Origin: Hominisplanchenecus murintestinalis
GTDB taxonomy: Bacteria; Bacillota; Clostridia; Lachnospirales; Lachnospiraceae
DNA length: 64,000 bases
Direction: 5' to 3'
Assembly (NCBI GenBank): GCA_004793585.1
Contig: SRZB01000019.1
Coordinates: 1 to 64,000, forward strand
Shown here: positions 7,535-16,357 of the stretch, in pieces
Layout: every line of letters starts with the position of its first letter
How positions within the stretch are numbered: position 1 is the first letter of the stretch
The notes under the pieces: model-generated
Told to the model about the DNA's origin: nothing
The model's input: only the letters and a program-made list of their open reading frames with translations
Database searches by the model: none
Position numbers and translations under genes: made by a program

Positions 7535-10500
7535 ATGGATACGAAAAACAAAGCGTTGCGGCCCAAAGTTCCCGGCTTATACCGGCCGGAGTTTGAGCAT
7601 GACAACTGTGGTATCGGTGCAGTGGTCAATATCAGGGGAATCAAAACTCATGATACAGTTGAGAACGCGCTGCGGATTGTAGAAAACCTAGAACATAGAG
7701 CTGGCAAAGATGCCGAAGGAAAAACAGGTGACGGTGTAGGAATTCTGTTACAGATTTCACACAAGTTCTTCTCCAAAACCTGCGAATCCCTCGGCATCTT
7801 TTTAGGTTCTGAGAGAGAATACGGAATCGGTATGTTTTTCTTCCCTCAGGATGAGCTGAAAAGGAACCAGGCGAAAAAGATGTTTGAAATCATTGTAGAG
7901 AAGGAGGGGCTGGAGTTTCTGGGCTGGCGGGAAGTGCCTACAGTCCCTTCAGTGCTGGGGCATAAAGCGCTGGAGAAGATGCCTTGTATTCTTCAGGGAT
8001 TCGTGAAGAAACCAAAGGATGTAGCAGCGGGGCTGGACTTTGACAGGAAGCTTTATGTAGTGCGTCGGGTATTTGAACAGAGTATAGAGGATACTTATGT
8101 GGCTTCACTTTCCAGCCGGACGATTGTATATAAGGGCATGTTCCTGGTGGGGCAGCTCCGGACATTCTTTAAGGATTTGCAGAGTAAAGACTATGAATCT
8201 GCCATTGCTACGGTACATTCCAGGTTCAGCACCAACACAAATCCGAGCTGGGAACGGGCGCACCCGAACCGTTTGATTGTACATAACGGCGAGATTAATA
8301 CCATCCGCGGGAATGCCGACAAGATGCTGGCGCGGGAGGAGACCATGTCCAGCGAGTATTTTAACCGGGAACTGCATAAGGTGCTTCCGGTAGTGAATGT
8401 TTCCGGCTCCGATTCTGCCATGCTGGATAATACGCTCGAATTCCTGATGATGAGCGGGATGGAGCTGCCTCTGGCGATGATGATTACGATTCCTGAGCCG
8501 TGGGCGAATAATGACACGATGAGCCAGGAGAAGAAGGATTTTTACCAGTATTATGCGACTATGATGGAGCCTTGGGACGGGCCGGCGTCTATTGTGTTTA
8601 GCGACGGTGATTTGATTGGGGCGGTACTTGACAGGAACGGGCTGCGTCCGTCCAGATATTACATTACAGAGGATGGATATTTGATTCTTTCCTCGGAAGT
8701 GGGCGTATTGGATATCGATCCTGCGAAGGTTGTCCAGAAGGAGCGGCTGCATCCGGGCAAGATGCTTCTGGTAGATACTGTCCGGGGGCGTGTGATTGAC
8801 GATGATGAGCTGAAAGAAAAATATGCGGTGAGCCAGCCTTATGGGGAGTGGCTTGATAGATATTTGGTGAAATTAAAGGATTTGAAGATTCCGAATATCA
8901 GGGTGCAGGAATACAGTAAGGAAGAACTGGCAAGGATGCAGAAAGCATTCGGCTATACCTATGAGGAGTACCAGACGTCTATCCGCCAGATGGCGTTAAA
9001 TGGAGCCGAAGGGATCAGCGCTATGGGAATCGATACACCTCTGGCAGTGCTGTCAAGCCGGCACCAGCCGTTGTTTAACTATTTTAAGCAGCTCTTTGCA
9101 CAGGTTACAAATCCGCCTATTGATGCCATCCGGGAGGAGATAGTGACCTCCACCACAGTGTATGTAGGTAAGGATGGGAACCTGCTAAATGAGCAGCCCA
9201 TTAACTGCCAGGTACTGAAAATCGAGCATCCGATTCTGACGAACACGGATATGCTGAAAATTAAAAATATGAAAGTAGAAGGGTTTCAGGTTGAAGAAGT
9301 ACCTATTACTTACTATAAAAATACAAACCTGGAAAAAGCTATTGACCATTTGTTTGTGGAAGTGGACAGGGCGCACAGAAACGGGGCGGATATCCTGATT
9401 CTTACAGACAGGGGCGTGGACGAAAACCATGTGCCGATTCCTTCTCTGCTGGCAGTCTCGGCGGTTCATCAGCATTTGGTTAAGACGAAGAAGCGCACAT
9501 CCCTGGCAATCGTGCTGGAATCTGGGGAACCGCGGGAAGTCCATCATTTTGCGACGCTGCTTGGCTATGGCGCATGTGCAGTCAATCCCTATCTGGCATT
9601 GGAGACGATACGTCATCAGGTAAACTGCGGGCTGCTGGATAAAGATTATTATGCGGCAGTGGAAGACTACAATGCAGCAGTCCTGCACGGCATTGTAAAG
9701 ATTGCGTCCAAGATGGGGATTTCTACGATTCAGTCTTATCAGGGGGCGCAGATTTTTGAAGCGCTTGGAATCGCACCTGAGGTGATTGACAGGTATTTCA
9801 CAAATACTGTAAGCCGTGTGGGTGGGATTACGCTGGAGGATATTGCGAAAGAGGCGGATGCGCTCCACACAAAGGCATTTGACCCGCTGGGACTGGATGC
9901 TGATTTGACTCTGGACAGCGCAGGGCGGCATAAGATGCGGAGCGCGGGGGAAAAGCACCGTTATAATCCGCAGACTATCCACATGCTGCAGCAGTCCACC
10001 AAACAGGGCGACTATCAGATGTTTAAAACCTACACGGAGATGGTGGATAAGGAGGAATCCGGGTATCTGCGGAGCCTGATGGATTTTAACTATCCAAAAG
10101 AGGGCGTACCGCTGGAAGAGGTAGAGAGCGTAGATTCTATTGTGACCAGATTTAAAACAGGCGCCATGTCTTACGGCTCGATTTCCCAGGAAGCCCATGA
10201 AACGCTGGCAATTGCCATGAACCGGCTGCATGGAAAGTCGAATAGCGGCGAGGGAGGCGAGAGCCTGGAGCGGTTAAGGCCGGGAAAGGACGGAGAGAAC
10301 CGCTGCTCTGCCATTAAGCAGGTGGCTTCCGGGCGGTTTGGCGTTACATCTGAATATCTGGTGAGCGCGCAGGAACTGCAGATTAAGATGGCGCAGGGGG
10401 CAAAGCCTGGAGAGGGCGGCCACCTTCCGGCAGGCAAGGTGTATCCGTGGATTGCCAAAACGCGTCATTCCACGCCAGGCGTCGGGTTGATTTCCCCGCC

Positions 10501-12088
10501 GCCGCATCACGATATTTATTCGATAGAAGATTTGGCACAGCTGATTTATGATTTGAAGAGTTCCAATACGAAAGCAAGGATTTCCGTGAAGCTGGTTTCG
10601 GAGGCAGGCGTGGGAACCGTGGCGGCGGGTGTAGCAAAGGCGGGGGCACAGGTAATCCTGATTTCTGGTTATGACGGCGGTACCGGGGCGGCGCCGAGAA
10701 GTTCTATCCACAATGCGGGGCTTCCCTGGGAACTGGGGCTGGCAGAAACTCACCAGACACTTTTGATGAATGGGCTGAGAAATAAAGTGCGCATCGAAAC
10801 GGACGGCAAGCTGATGAGCGGTCGTGACGTAGCAATTGCGGCGATACTTGGTGCGGAGGAGTTTGGATTTGCCACTGCTCCGCTGGTGACTATGGGCTGT
10901 GTGATGATGCGTGTCTGCAATCTGGATACTTGTCCGGTGGGCGTGGCTACCCAGAACCCGGAGCTTCGGAAACGTTTCAGGGGAAAGCCGGAATATGTAG
11001 TGAACTTCATGCGGTTTATCGCGCAGGAGCTGCGGGAGTATATGGCAAAGCTGGGAGTCCGCACGATTGACGAGCTGGTAGGGCGCACCGACTTGCTGAA
11101 GCGGAAGGACGAAATTGAGACTGCTCATGGAAAACGTGTGGATTTGCATGCAATTTTGGATAATACGTACTCCGCACTTGAGAATAAGGTGACCTTTGAT
11201 CCGGCACAGGTGTATGATTTCCAACTGGAAAAAACCGTGGACGAAAGAGTGCTGCTGAAAAAGCTGCGGGGAGCGCTGGAGAAGAGGCAGAAGCGCAGCG
11301 TAGAGGTGGATGTAATCAATACAGACAGGGCATTCGGCACGATTTTCGGTTCGGAAATTACCCGAATCTGCGGTGATACCCTGGAAGAAGACAGTTATAC
11401 GGTTAAATGTAACGGAACAGGCGGCCAGAGCTTCGGGGCATTTATCCCGAAAGGGCTGACCCTGGAGCTGGTGGGGGATAGCAACGATTATTTTGGAAAA
11501 GGTCTTTCCGGCGGAAAGCTGATTGTATACCCGCCGAAGGGCAGTAAATATAGAGCAGATGAAAATATCATCATCGGAAACGTGGCGCTTTACGGCGCTA
11601 CCAGCGGAAAAGCGTATATTAATGGTGTGGCGGGAGAGCGCTTCTGTGTGAGGAACTCCGGTGCAGCAGCAGTGGTGGAAGGCGTGGGAGACCACGGCTG
11701 CGAATACATGACAGGCGGCCGTGTAGTTGTTTTGGGTAAGACAGGAAAGAACTTTGCGGCGGGCATGAGCGGCGGTATTGCTTATGTACTGGATGAGGAG
11801 AATGACCTTTATCGGAAGGTGAATAAACAGATGGTTTCTATTGACAAGCTCATGAATAAGTATGATGTGCTGGAGCTGAAAGAGATGGTGAAGGACCATG
11901 TGGCATACACGAATTCGGCGAAAGGAAAGGAAATTCTTGAAAATTTCAGCGAATATCTGCCAAAATTCAAGAAAATCATTCCGCATGATTATGCCCGTAT
12001 GCTCAAAGCAATCGTCCAGATGGAGGAAAAGGGACTGAGCAGTGAGCAGGCGCAGATTGAAGCATTTTATGCGAACAAAAAAGAATAG
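7535..12088 (+). CDS. gltB: Glutamate synthase, large (alpha) subunit
   Basis: GOGAT alpha subunit: transfers the amide nitrogen of glutamine to 2-oxoglutarate, giving two glutamates. The 1517-residue length is full for the family. The N-terminal class II glutamine amidotransferase has its nucleophile at Cys25 (HDNCGIGAVV), implying removal of a 24-residue propeptide. Then come the central domain and the FMN-binding synthase barrel (SGEGGE, GAKPGEGGHLPAGKV, VILISGYDGGTGAAPRSS). The [3Fe-4S] cysteines lie in CVMMRVCNLDTCPVG. The C-terminal beta-helix has repeats such as GKGLSGGKLIVYPP and AAGMSGGIAYVLDE. It is the first gene of the gltBD operon, with GAAAGGGTTGG as ribosome binding site. Confidence 0.97.
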   Translation: MDTKNKALRPKVPGLYRPEFEHDNCGIGAVVNIRGIKTHDTVENALRIVENLEHRAGKDAEGKTGDGVGILLQISHKFFSKTCESLGIFLGSEREYGIGMFFFPQDELKRNQAKKMFEIIVEKEGLEFLGWREVPTVPSVLGHKALEKMPCILQGFVKKPKDVAAGLDFDRKLYVVRRVFEQSIEDTYVASLSSRTIVYKGMFLVGQLRTFFKDLQSKDYESAIATVHSRFSTNTNPSWERAHPNRLIVHNGEINTIRGNADKMLAREETMSSEYFNRELHKVLPVVNVSGSDSAMLDNTLEFLMMSGMELPLAMMITIPEPWANNDTMSQEKKDFYQYYATMMEPWDGPASIVFSDGDLIGAVLDRNGLRPSRYYITEDGYLILSSEVGVLDIDPAKVVQKERLHPGKMLLVDTVRGRVIDDDELKEKYAVSQPYGEWLDRYLVKLKDLKIPNIRVQEYSKEELARMQKAFGYTYEEYQTSIRQMALNGAEGISAMGIDTPLAVLSSRHQPLFNYFKQLFAQVTNPPIDAIREEIVTSTTVYVGKDGNLLNEQPINCQVLKIEHPILTNTDMLKIKNMKVEGFQVEEVPITYYKNTNLEKAIDHLFVEVDRAHRNGADILILTDRGVDENHVPIPSLLAVSAVHQHLVKTKKRTSLAIVLESGEPREVHHFATLLGYGACAVNPYLALETIRHQVNCGLLDKDYYAAVEDYNAAVLHGIVKIASKMGISTIQSYQGAQIFEALGIAPEVIDRYFTNTVSRVGGITLEDIAKEADALHTKAFDPLGLDADLTLDSAGRHKMRSAGEKHRYNPQTIHMLQQSTKQGDYQMFKTYTEMVDKEESGYLRSLMDFNYPKEGVPLEEVESVDSIVTRFKTGAMSYGSISQEAHETLAIAMNRLHGKSNSGEGGESLERLRPGKDGENRCSAIKQVASGRFGVTSEYLVSAQELQIKMAQGAKPGEGGHLPAGKVYPWIAKTRHSTPGVGLISPPPHHDIYSIEDLAQLIYDLKSSNTKARISVKLVSEAGVGTVAAGVAKAGAQVILISGYDGGTGAAPRSSIHNAGLPWELGLAETHQTLLMNGLRNKVRIETDGKLMSGRDVAIAAILGAEEFGFATAPLVTMGCVMMRVCNLDTCPVGVATQNPELRKRFRGKPEYVVNFMRFIAQELREYMAKLGVRTIDELVGRTDLLKRKDEIETAHGKRVDLHAILDNTYSALENKVTFDPAQVYDFQLEKTVDERVLLKKLRGALEKRQKRSVEVDVINTDRAFGTIFGSEITRICGDTLEEDSYTVKCNGTGGQSFGAFIPKGLTLELVGDSNDYFGKGLSGGKLIVYPPKGSKYRADENIIIGNVALYGATSGKAYINGVAGERFCVRNSGAAAVVEGVGDHGCEYMTGGRVVVLGKTGKNFAAGMSGGIAYVLDEENDLYRKVNKQMVSIDKLMNKYDVLELKEMVKDHVAYTNSAKGKEILENFSEYLPKFKKIIPHDYARMLKAIVQMEEKGLSSEQAQIEAFYANKKE

Positions 12089-12100
12089 GAGGGAGAGGGC

Positions 12101-13585
12101 ATGGGAAAACCAACAGGATTTTTAGACTATAAAAGACAGAACAGCGAGACAATCCCTCCAAAGAAAAGGATTCAGAATTTTAAAGAATTTCATGTGGCGC
12201 TGCCTCTTGAGAAGCAGCGGATTCAGGGAGCCAGATGTATGGCCTGCGGCGTACCGTTTTGCCAATATGGACAGATAATAGGCGGCATGGCTTCGGGATG
12301 TCCGCTAAATAATCTGGTACCGGAGTGGAATGATTTGATTTATCATGGGAAATGGGAACTGGCCTATAGACGGCTGGCGAAAACAAATTGTTTTCCGGAA
12401 TTTACCTCCAGAGTGTGTCCCGCACTCTGCGAGGCGGCGTGTACCTGTAACCTGAATGGGGAGGCGGTGGCGACAAAGGAAAATGAACATGCGATTATTG
12501 AATATGCTTTTGCACAGGGACTCATCGCGCCGCATCCGCCCAAAGTGCGGACAGGAAAGAAGGTGGCAGTCGTGGGCAGCGGTCCTTCAGGGCTGGCGGC
12601 GGCTATGCAGTTGAATTCCAGAGGGCATAAGGTGACTGTGTTTGAAAGAAGAGACCGCATCGGCGGCCTGCTGCGTTACGGTATTCCAAATATGAAGCTG
12701 GACAAAAGCGTGATAGACCGCCGGATTGCGATTATGGAGGCGGAGGGCGTTGAGTTTGTGACAAATGCAAACGTGGGCGGGGACATCAAGGCATCCAGGC
12801 TGTTGAAAGAGTATGACAGGGTGGTGCTGGCCTGCGGCGCGTCAAATCCCAGGGATATCAATGTTCCGGGACGCGATGCATCTGGAATTTATTTTGCAGT
12901 GGATTTCCTGACCTCTGTTACAAAGAGCCTGCTGGACAGTAACTTTGCGGATCATAAATTTATTCCGGCAAAGGGGAAAAAGGTTATGGTTATCGGAGGC
13001 GGCGATACCGGGAATGACTGTGTGGGAACTTCTATTCGTCTGGGAGCCGCTTCCGTGCTCCAGCTGGAAATGATGCCGAAAGCGCCAGATACCAGAACAG
13101 AGCAGAATCCCTGGCCGGAGTGGCCAAGGGTGTGCAAGACAGATTACGGGCAGGAAGAGGCGATTGCTGTATTTGGTCACGACCCCAGAGTATACCAGAC
13201 TACGGTTACGGAGTTTGTCAAAAATAAAAAAGGCGAAGTATGTAAAGCGAAGCTGGTGAAGCTCCAGGGTCAAAAGGATGAAAAGACCGGGAAGATGAGG
13301 ATGGCGCCGGTAGAGGGGAGCGAATATGTAGTAGATGTAGACTTGGTGCTTATTGCGGCAGGATTTCTTGGTTCCCAGAAATACGTGACAGATGCATTCA
13401 AAGTGGAGTTGGACGGCAGGACGAATGTAAAAACGGCTCCGGGCGAATACCAGACATCTGTTCCCGGCGTGTTTACGGCAGGAGATATGCATAGAGGGCA
13501 GTCTCTTGTGGTGTGGGCTATTCGGGAAGGAAGAGAAGCGGCGAGGGCTGTAGACGAATCTTTGATGGGATATACAAATCTGTAG
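12101..13585 (+). CDS. gltD: Glutamate synthase, small (beta) subunit
   Basis: This NADPH-dependent beta subunit feeds electrons to GltB. The 494 residues comprise an N-terminal domain with two [4Fe-4S] cysteine sets (CMACGVPFCQ...GCPLNN and CPALCEAACTC). FAD and NADPH Rossmann domains follow (VVGSGPSGLAAA near residue 150; VIGGGDTGNDC near 290), with TAGDMHRGQSLVVWAI at the FAD-binding C-terminus. It starts 12 bases after gltB with a strong GGAGGGAGAGGGC site, so the two are translated from one mRNA in equal amounts. A terminator follows. Confidence 0.97.
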   Translation: MGKPTGFLDYKRQNSETIPPKKRIQNFKEFHVALPLEKQRIQGARCMACGVPFCQYGQIIGGMASGCPLNNLVPEWNDLIYHGKWELAYRRLAKTNCFPEFTSRVCPALCEAACTCNLNGEAVATKENEHAIIEYAFAQGLIAPHPPKVRTGKKVAVVGSGPSGLAAAMQLNSRGHKVTVFERRDRIGGLLRYGIPNMKLDKSVIDRRIAIMEAEGVEFVTNANVGGDIKASRLLKEYDRVVLACGASNPRDINVPGRDASGIYFAVDFLTSVTKSLLDSNFADHKFIPAKGKKVMVIGGGDTGNDCVGTSIRLGAASVLQLEMMPKAPDTRTEQNPWPEWPRVCKTDYGQEEAIAVFGHDPRVYQTTVTEFVKNKKGEVCKAKLVKLQGQKDEKTGKMRMAPVEGSEYVVDVDLVLIAAGFLGSQKYVTDAFKVELDGRTNVKTAPGEYQTSVPGVFTAGDMHRGQSLVVWAIREGREAARAVDESLMGYTNL

Positions 13586-13626
13586 AAAAGGCAGCGTACG
13601 CCAATCGGATAGAAATGAACATATGA

Positions 13627-13668
13627 GAAGGGCTACCTGATTTTCTTTTAAATCAGATAGCCCTTTTA
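13627..13668 (+). terminator. Bidirectional terminator after gltD
   Basis: The inverted repeat AAGGGCTACCTGATTTT / AAATCAGATAGCCCTT is followed by TTTTAATG on the plus strand. Read in reverse it would also end the minus-strand candidate RNA. Confidence 0.75.
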
Positions 13669-13960
13669 ATGAATTTCCAGAAGCTTCACTTAATAACCTC
13701 TCTTTCTATTGTCTGTTTTTTAATTGGCTATGGGTCTCTGCCTCTCATTGGAATCCCCTCCTTCAGCCACGCTGCGAAATCTCTTTGTTCAGTTTTTATT
13801 TAAAACTCTTATGAGAGATTGCATTTGATTGGGTTTAACTATGCCATTGGACCGTCCTCCTATTTTCTAAAGAATCGAAAAGCTTTCACTCTTAGCGGCT
13901 TTGCTTGCCAGGAACAAATTTCCTAAATTGGTGTTTTGCTTCGTTTCTTTTGTTTTTGTT
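13627..13960 (-). ncRNA. Candidate structured non-coding RNA (about 330 nt), class unassigned
   Basis: This 330-base minus-strand stretch follows a consensus promoter and ends at the gltD terminator read in reverse. It contains no ORF of useful length, only two AUGs with good ribosome-binding-like sequences and 2- and 6-codon frames. Visible helices in the minus-strand RNA are AGGAA/UUCCU, GGC/GCC, AAUCUCU/AGAGAUU enclosing AGUUUU/AAAACU, UGGCU/AGCCA, and GUGAA/UUCAU. A motif recurs imperfectly: GGAGGACGGUCCAAUGGCA and GGAGGGGAUUCCAAUGAGA, each followed by an ACCC. I could not match it to tmRNA, RNase P, 6S RNA or a T-box. The raiA motif and other large clostridial RNAs are worth testing. Confidence 0.5.
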
Positions 13961-13966
13961 GAGTTT

Positions 13967-13995
13967 ATTGTAACTCTGAAAACAGGATTTGTCAA
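13967..13995 (-). promoter_or_regulatory. Consensus sigma-A promoter of the candidate ncRNA
   Basis: On the minus strand: TTGACA, exactly 17 bases, TACAAT. This is the best promoter in the 560-base gap between gltD and the coat-protein genes. It points away from both coat genes, toward the unexplained transcript. Confidence 0.75.
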
Positions 13996-14079
13996 GATTT
14001 ATTTTAAAAATTTTTAAAATATTTTTCGATATTAATAACTTAATTGAGTATATTATTTAAAATATTCAGATAAAATCAA

Positions 14080-14124
14080 AAAAAAGAACAGGGTATATGG
14101 AATCTAATATGCCATACACCCTGT
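14080..14124 (-). terminator. Rho-independent terminator of the coat-protein operon
   Basis: Read on the minus strand: ACAGGGTGTATGG, an 11-base loop, CCATATACCCTGT, then TTCTTTTTTTTG. It is a strong intrinsic terminator about 25 bases after the stop codon of the coat gene. Confidence 0.9.
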
Positions 14125-14149
14125 CTGCAGGATTTAAATTGCTCCGCTC

Positions 14150-14398
14150 TTAGCCCTGTGTCAGGACATTGCGCACATGGGCAACTTCTTCAGCCGTAGC
14201 TTTTGCTGCCGGAACATAGTACTGTTTGCTGCGTGCGATTTGGTAAAGCTCTTCCTGAGAAGTTTCGCACTGGTTGCGGATCTGTTTTAAGGTCTGTTTC
14301 AGCTGCGGGTTCTCGGACTGTGCAATCATACCTGCATAGCGGGTAAGTTCGCCGTTAATGCCTGCGAGTGTGTCTGATACCATTGTTTTCTCATCCAT
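14150..14398 (-). CDS. CotF-like small spore coat protein
   Basis: An 82-residue helical protein resembling the CotF family (PF07875) or ferritin-like coat proteins (DTLAGINGELTRYAGMIAQSE, then a second helix rich in Gln). It is the second gene of a two-gene operon. A TAGGAGGGAACAG site precedes its ATG, 12 bases after the upstream gene. Such proteins are made in the mother cell and deposited on the spore surface. No sigma-E or sigma-K promoter was identified. The assignment rests on the pairing and the helical motif and is moderately sure. Confidence 0.75.
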   Translation of the reverse strand: MDEKTMVSDTLAGINGELTRYAGMIAQSENPQLKQTLKQIRNQCETSQEELYQIARSKQYYVPAAKATAEEVAHVRNVLTQG

Positions 14399-14410
14399 GT
14401 CTGTTCCCTC

Positions 14411-14599
14411 CTACTGTAAGAATTTCATGAGCTGCTGTTTTGTTTCCATTGCGGACTGCGCAGATTTCTGGAAAAACTGTTTTACGCTCTGGTCAGTGGC
14501 CTGGTTTGCATAGTCTGTCATTTTACAGTGGGTGGTGCTGTATCCGCCAATTAGATGGCGAAGGTTCTGCAGGTCTAATTCTGAAATTTCTGTCATCAT
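14411..14599 (-). CDS. Small spore coat-like protein (CotF family)
   Basis: 62 residues (MMTEISELDLQNLRHLIG...). The DLQNLRHLIGGYSTTHCKM segment and the helix KQFFQKSAQSAMETKQQLM are typical of short CotF-family coat proteins encoded in pairs in Clostridia. The ribosome binding site is ACAGGAGG. It lies between the SpoVB-like gene (30 bases upstream) and the 82-residue coat protein, on the same strand. The three genes may share a transcript, which fits a sporulation role. Confidence 0.7.
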   Translation of the reverse strand: MMTEISELDLQNLRHLIGGYSTTHCKMTDYANQATDQSVKQFFQKSAQSAMETKQQLMKFLQ

Positions 14600-14629
14600 A
14601 ATTAAGAAAACCTCCTGTAATCTTTTTTG

Positions 14630-16168
14630 TTACGCTTTTATTATCCCACGTCCGCGCAAAAGTATGTAAATCTGAGAAAAGAACATAATACCAATATAAA
14701 CAGCACACAGGATTAAAATAGAAAGAAACATTTCCAGTACAGGAAGTATTTTCCACGGAATGTACAGCAGGCAGGAACGGAAAAATAGCATAATTCCTAC
14801 ACTTACGCTGAGGGCGGCCAGAGGCTTTACGATCCAGCCTAGGCTGTCGAAGTGAAAAGGTACATGCCGCGACAGCACAAAAAGCGCCAGGGCTGCAGAA
14901 AGAAGCTGGCTGACCAGGATTCCCCAGAGATATCCGGCGACCCCGAAGCGTGGGATGGCAAACCACACGAAAAGGATGCGGATGAGCAGGGAAACAGTAT
15001 TTTGCCAGAAGGTAGTTACGGCTTTCCCCATACCGTTTAGGATACTGGTGAGGGTAGTTCCCAAATACAGAAAAGGACAGATCCACGCCAGGATAAGGAT
15101 AAATTTTCCGGCGAGGGAGCTGGCAAAGAGAACTCTTCCCATGCTTTCGCCGAAGCAAAGAAAAATTCCGGTACAGAGGATTCCGAGAATCAGACAGTAC
15201 TGGATGGTATTCTCCAGCGTCCGGGAAATCTGTCTCTGGCTTCCGGCGGCCTGTGCCTCCGAGACTGTGGGCAGCAGCATCACGGAGATAGAGTTGGTGA
15301 TGGCAGAGGGAAAAAGCACCAAAGGGAGCGCCATTCCGGTAAGCACGCCGTAGATGCTGAGCGCTGAAGAAACAGACAGCCCTGCCAGCTGGAGACGCAG
15401 CGGGATACAGATTGCCTCCACGCTCAGCAGCAGGTTAATGAGTAATCTATTTGCAGTCAGTGGAAGAGAGATTTTTAAAATACCGGTAAAGGGCAGGCTT
15501 GATTTGGAAGCAAGAGAGGATATCTTTGTTTTTCCAAAATGCAGTGCAGCGGCGGTTAAAGAGAAGAGCGCAGAGGCAAGCTCTTCAAAAATCAGGCCGA
15601 TAACAGCTAGAACCGGAGTAGGACGGATGCCTTTTTCCAAAAAAATTATATATACTAAGTATGAGGCGGAAACCCTGGCGGCTTGCTCCACAAGCTGGGA
15701 TATGGCAGGAACGTGCGTTTTTTTCAGACCAAAATAGTATCCGCCCACGCAGGAGTGTATTCCGGCAAAAGGCAGGGCGAAAGCAAGCATGCGGACGAGA
15801 GATTCGCAGCGTGTTTCTTTTAAAAAGGCAGAGGAAATCCATCCTGCCCCATGATATAAAAACAAAGAGACAAAGAGAGTACCGCATGTGGTTAGAATGA
15901 GTCCGGCAAAAAAGGTGTTACGTGCCCCCTTTTTATCGCCTAAAGCCATTTTTTCCGATACATTTTTTGAAATAGCAGTCTGTATTCCGGCGGCAGTAAG
16001 GGAAAATGCCATAGTGTAAACCGGGAAAATGAGCTGGTAAATGCCCACGCCTTCCGCACCGATTGCGTGGGATAGGAATATTCTATAGAAGAAACCGATA
16101 ATCCGGCTGACAAATCCCACAATAGTCAGAACAAATGCCCCTTGAAGAATGACGCGTTTTTGATTCAT
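14630..16168 (-). CDS. SpoVB-like polysaccharide/lipid flippase (MOP superfamily)
   Basis: 512 residues from the ATG at 16168 (MNQKRVILQG), preceded by CGGAGCTTCT; the frame extends 18 codons further without a site. About 14 membrane helices form a MATE/MVF-type flippase. It has the family N-terminus (RVILQGAFVLTIVGFVSRIIGFFYRIFL) and the motif GAEGVGIYQLIFPVY (split here for reading). SpoVB-type proteins are needed for spore cortex formation, probably moving lipid-linked peptidoglycan precursors. Downstream coat genes support a sporulation role, but related members act in polysaccharide export. It is divergent from the iscR-like operon. Confidence 0.85.
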   Translation of the reverse strand: MNQKRVILQGAFVLTIVGFVSRIIGFFYRIFLSHAIGAEGVGIYQLIFPVYTMAFSLTAAGIQTAISKNVSEKMALGDKKGARNTFFAGLILTTCGTLFVSLFLYHGAGWISSAFLKETRCESLVRMLAFALPFAGIHSCVGGYYFGLKKTHVPAISQLVEQAARVSASYLVYIIFLEKGIRPTPVLAVIGLIFEELASALFSLTAAALHFGKTKISSLASKSSLPFTGILKISLPLTANRLLINLLLSVEAICIPLRLQLAGLSVSSALSIYGVLTGMALPLVLFPSAITNSISVMLLPTVSEAQAAGSQRQISRTLENTIQYCLILGILCTGIFLCFGESMGRVLFASSLAGKFILILAWICPFLYLGTTLTSILNGMGKAVTTFWQNTVSLLIRILFVWFAIPRFGVAGYLWGILVSQLLSAALALFVLSRHVPFHFDSLGWIVKPLAALSVSVGIMLFFRSCLLYIPWKILPVLEMFLSILILCAVYIGIMFFSQIYILLRGRGIIKA

Positions 16169-16278
16169 AGATAGAAGCTCCGAATGGTTTCTATAAATAT
16201 ATGAGCTGTCCGTCTGTACCATGCCAGGATTCGCAGCTGCGCGGAGTTCAAATTGCGGTTTGTATTTGTGTCCGGGGG

Positions 16279-16307
16279 TTGACAGGAAACGGAAGAAGTG
16301 ATATAGT
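16279..16307 (+). promoter_or_regulatory. Consensus promoter of the isc/mnmA operon
   Basis: TTGACA, 17 bases, TATAGT. Downstream, an inverted repeat AAATCC (16317-16322) / GGATTT (16336-16341) lies between the start site and the ribosome binding site. It is a possible operator for the encoded Rrf2 regulator, by position only. Confidence 0.8.
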
Positions 16308-16357
16308 CAGGAATATAAATCCCAGTAAAATACTCGGATTTGAAAGGGGGAAGCGGA

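Noticed and set aside
9185..10231. 348-codon minus-strand ORF inside gltB
   Set aside because: It lies wholly within the highly conserved gltB frame, has no ribosome binding site or family motif, and its His/Arg/Cys-rich composition is that of a shadow ORF.
10274..11986. 570-codon minus-strand ORF inside gltB
   Set aside because: Antisense shadow of conserved gltB domains, with no start signals and random-looking composition.
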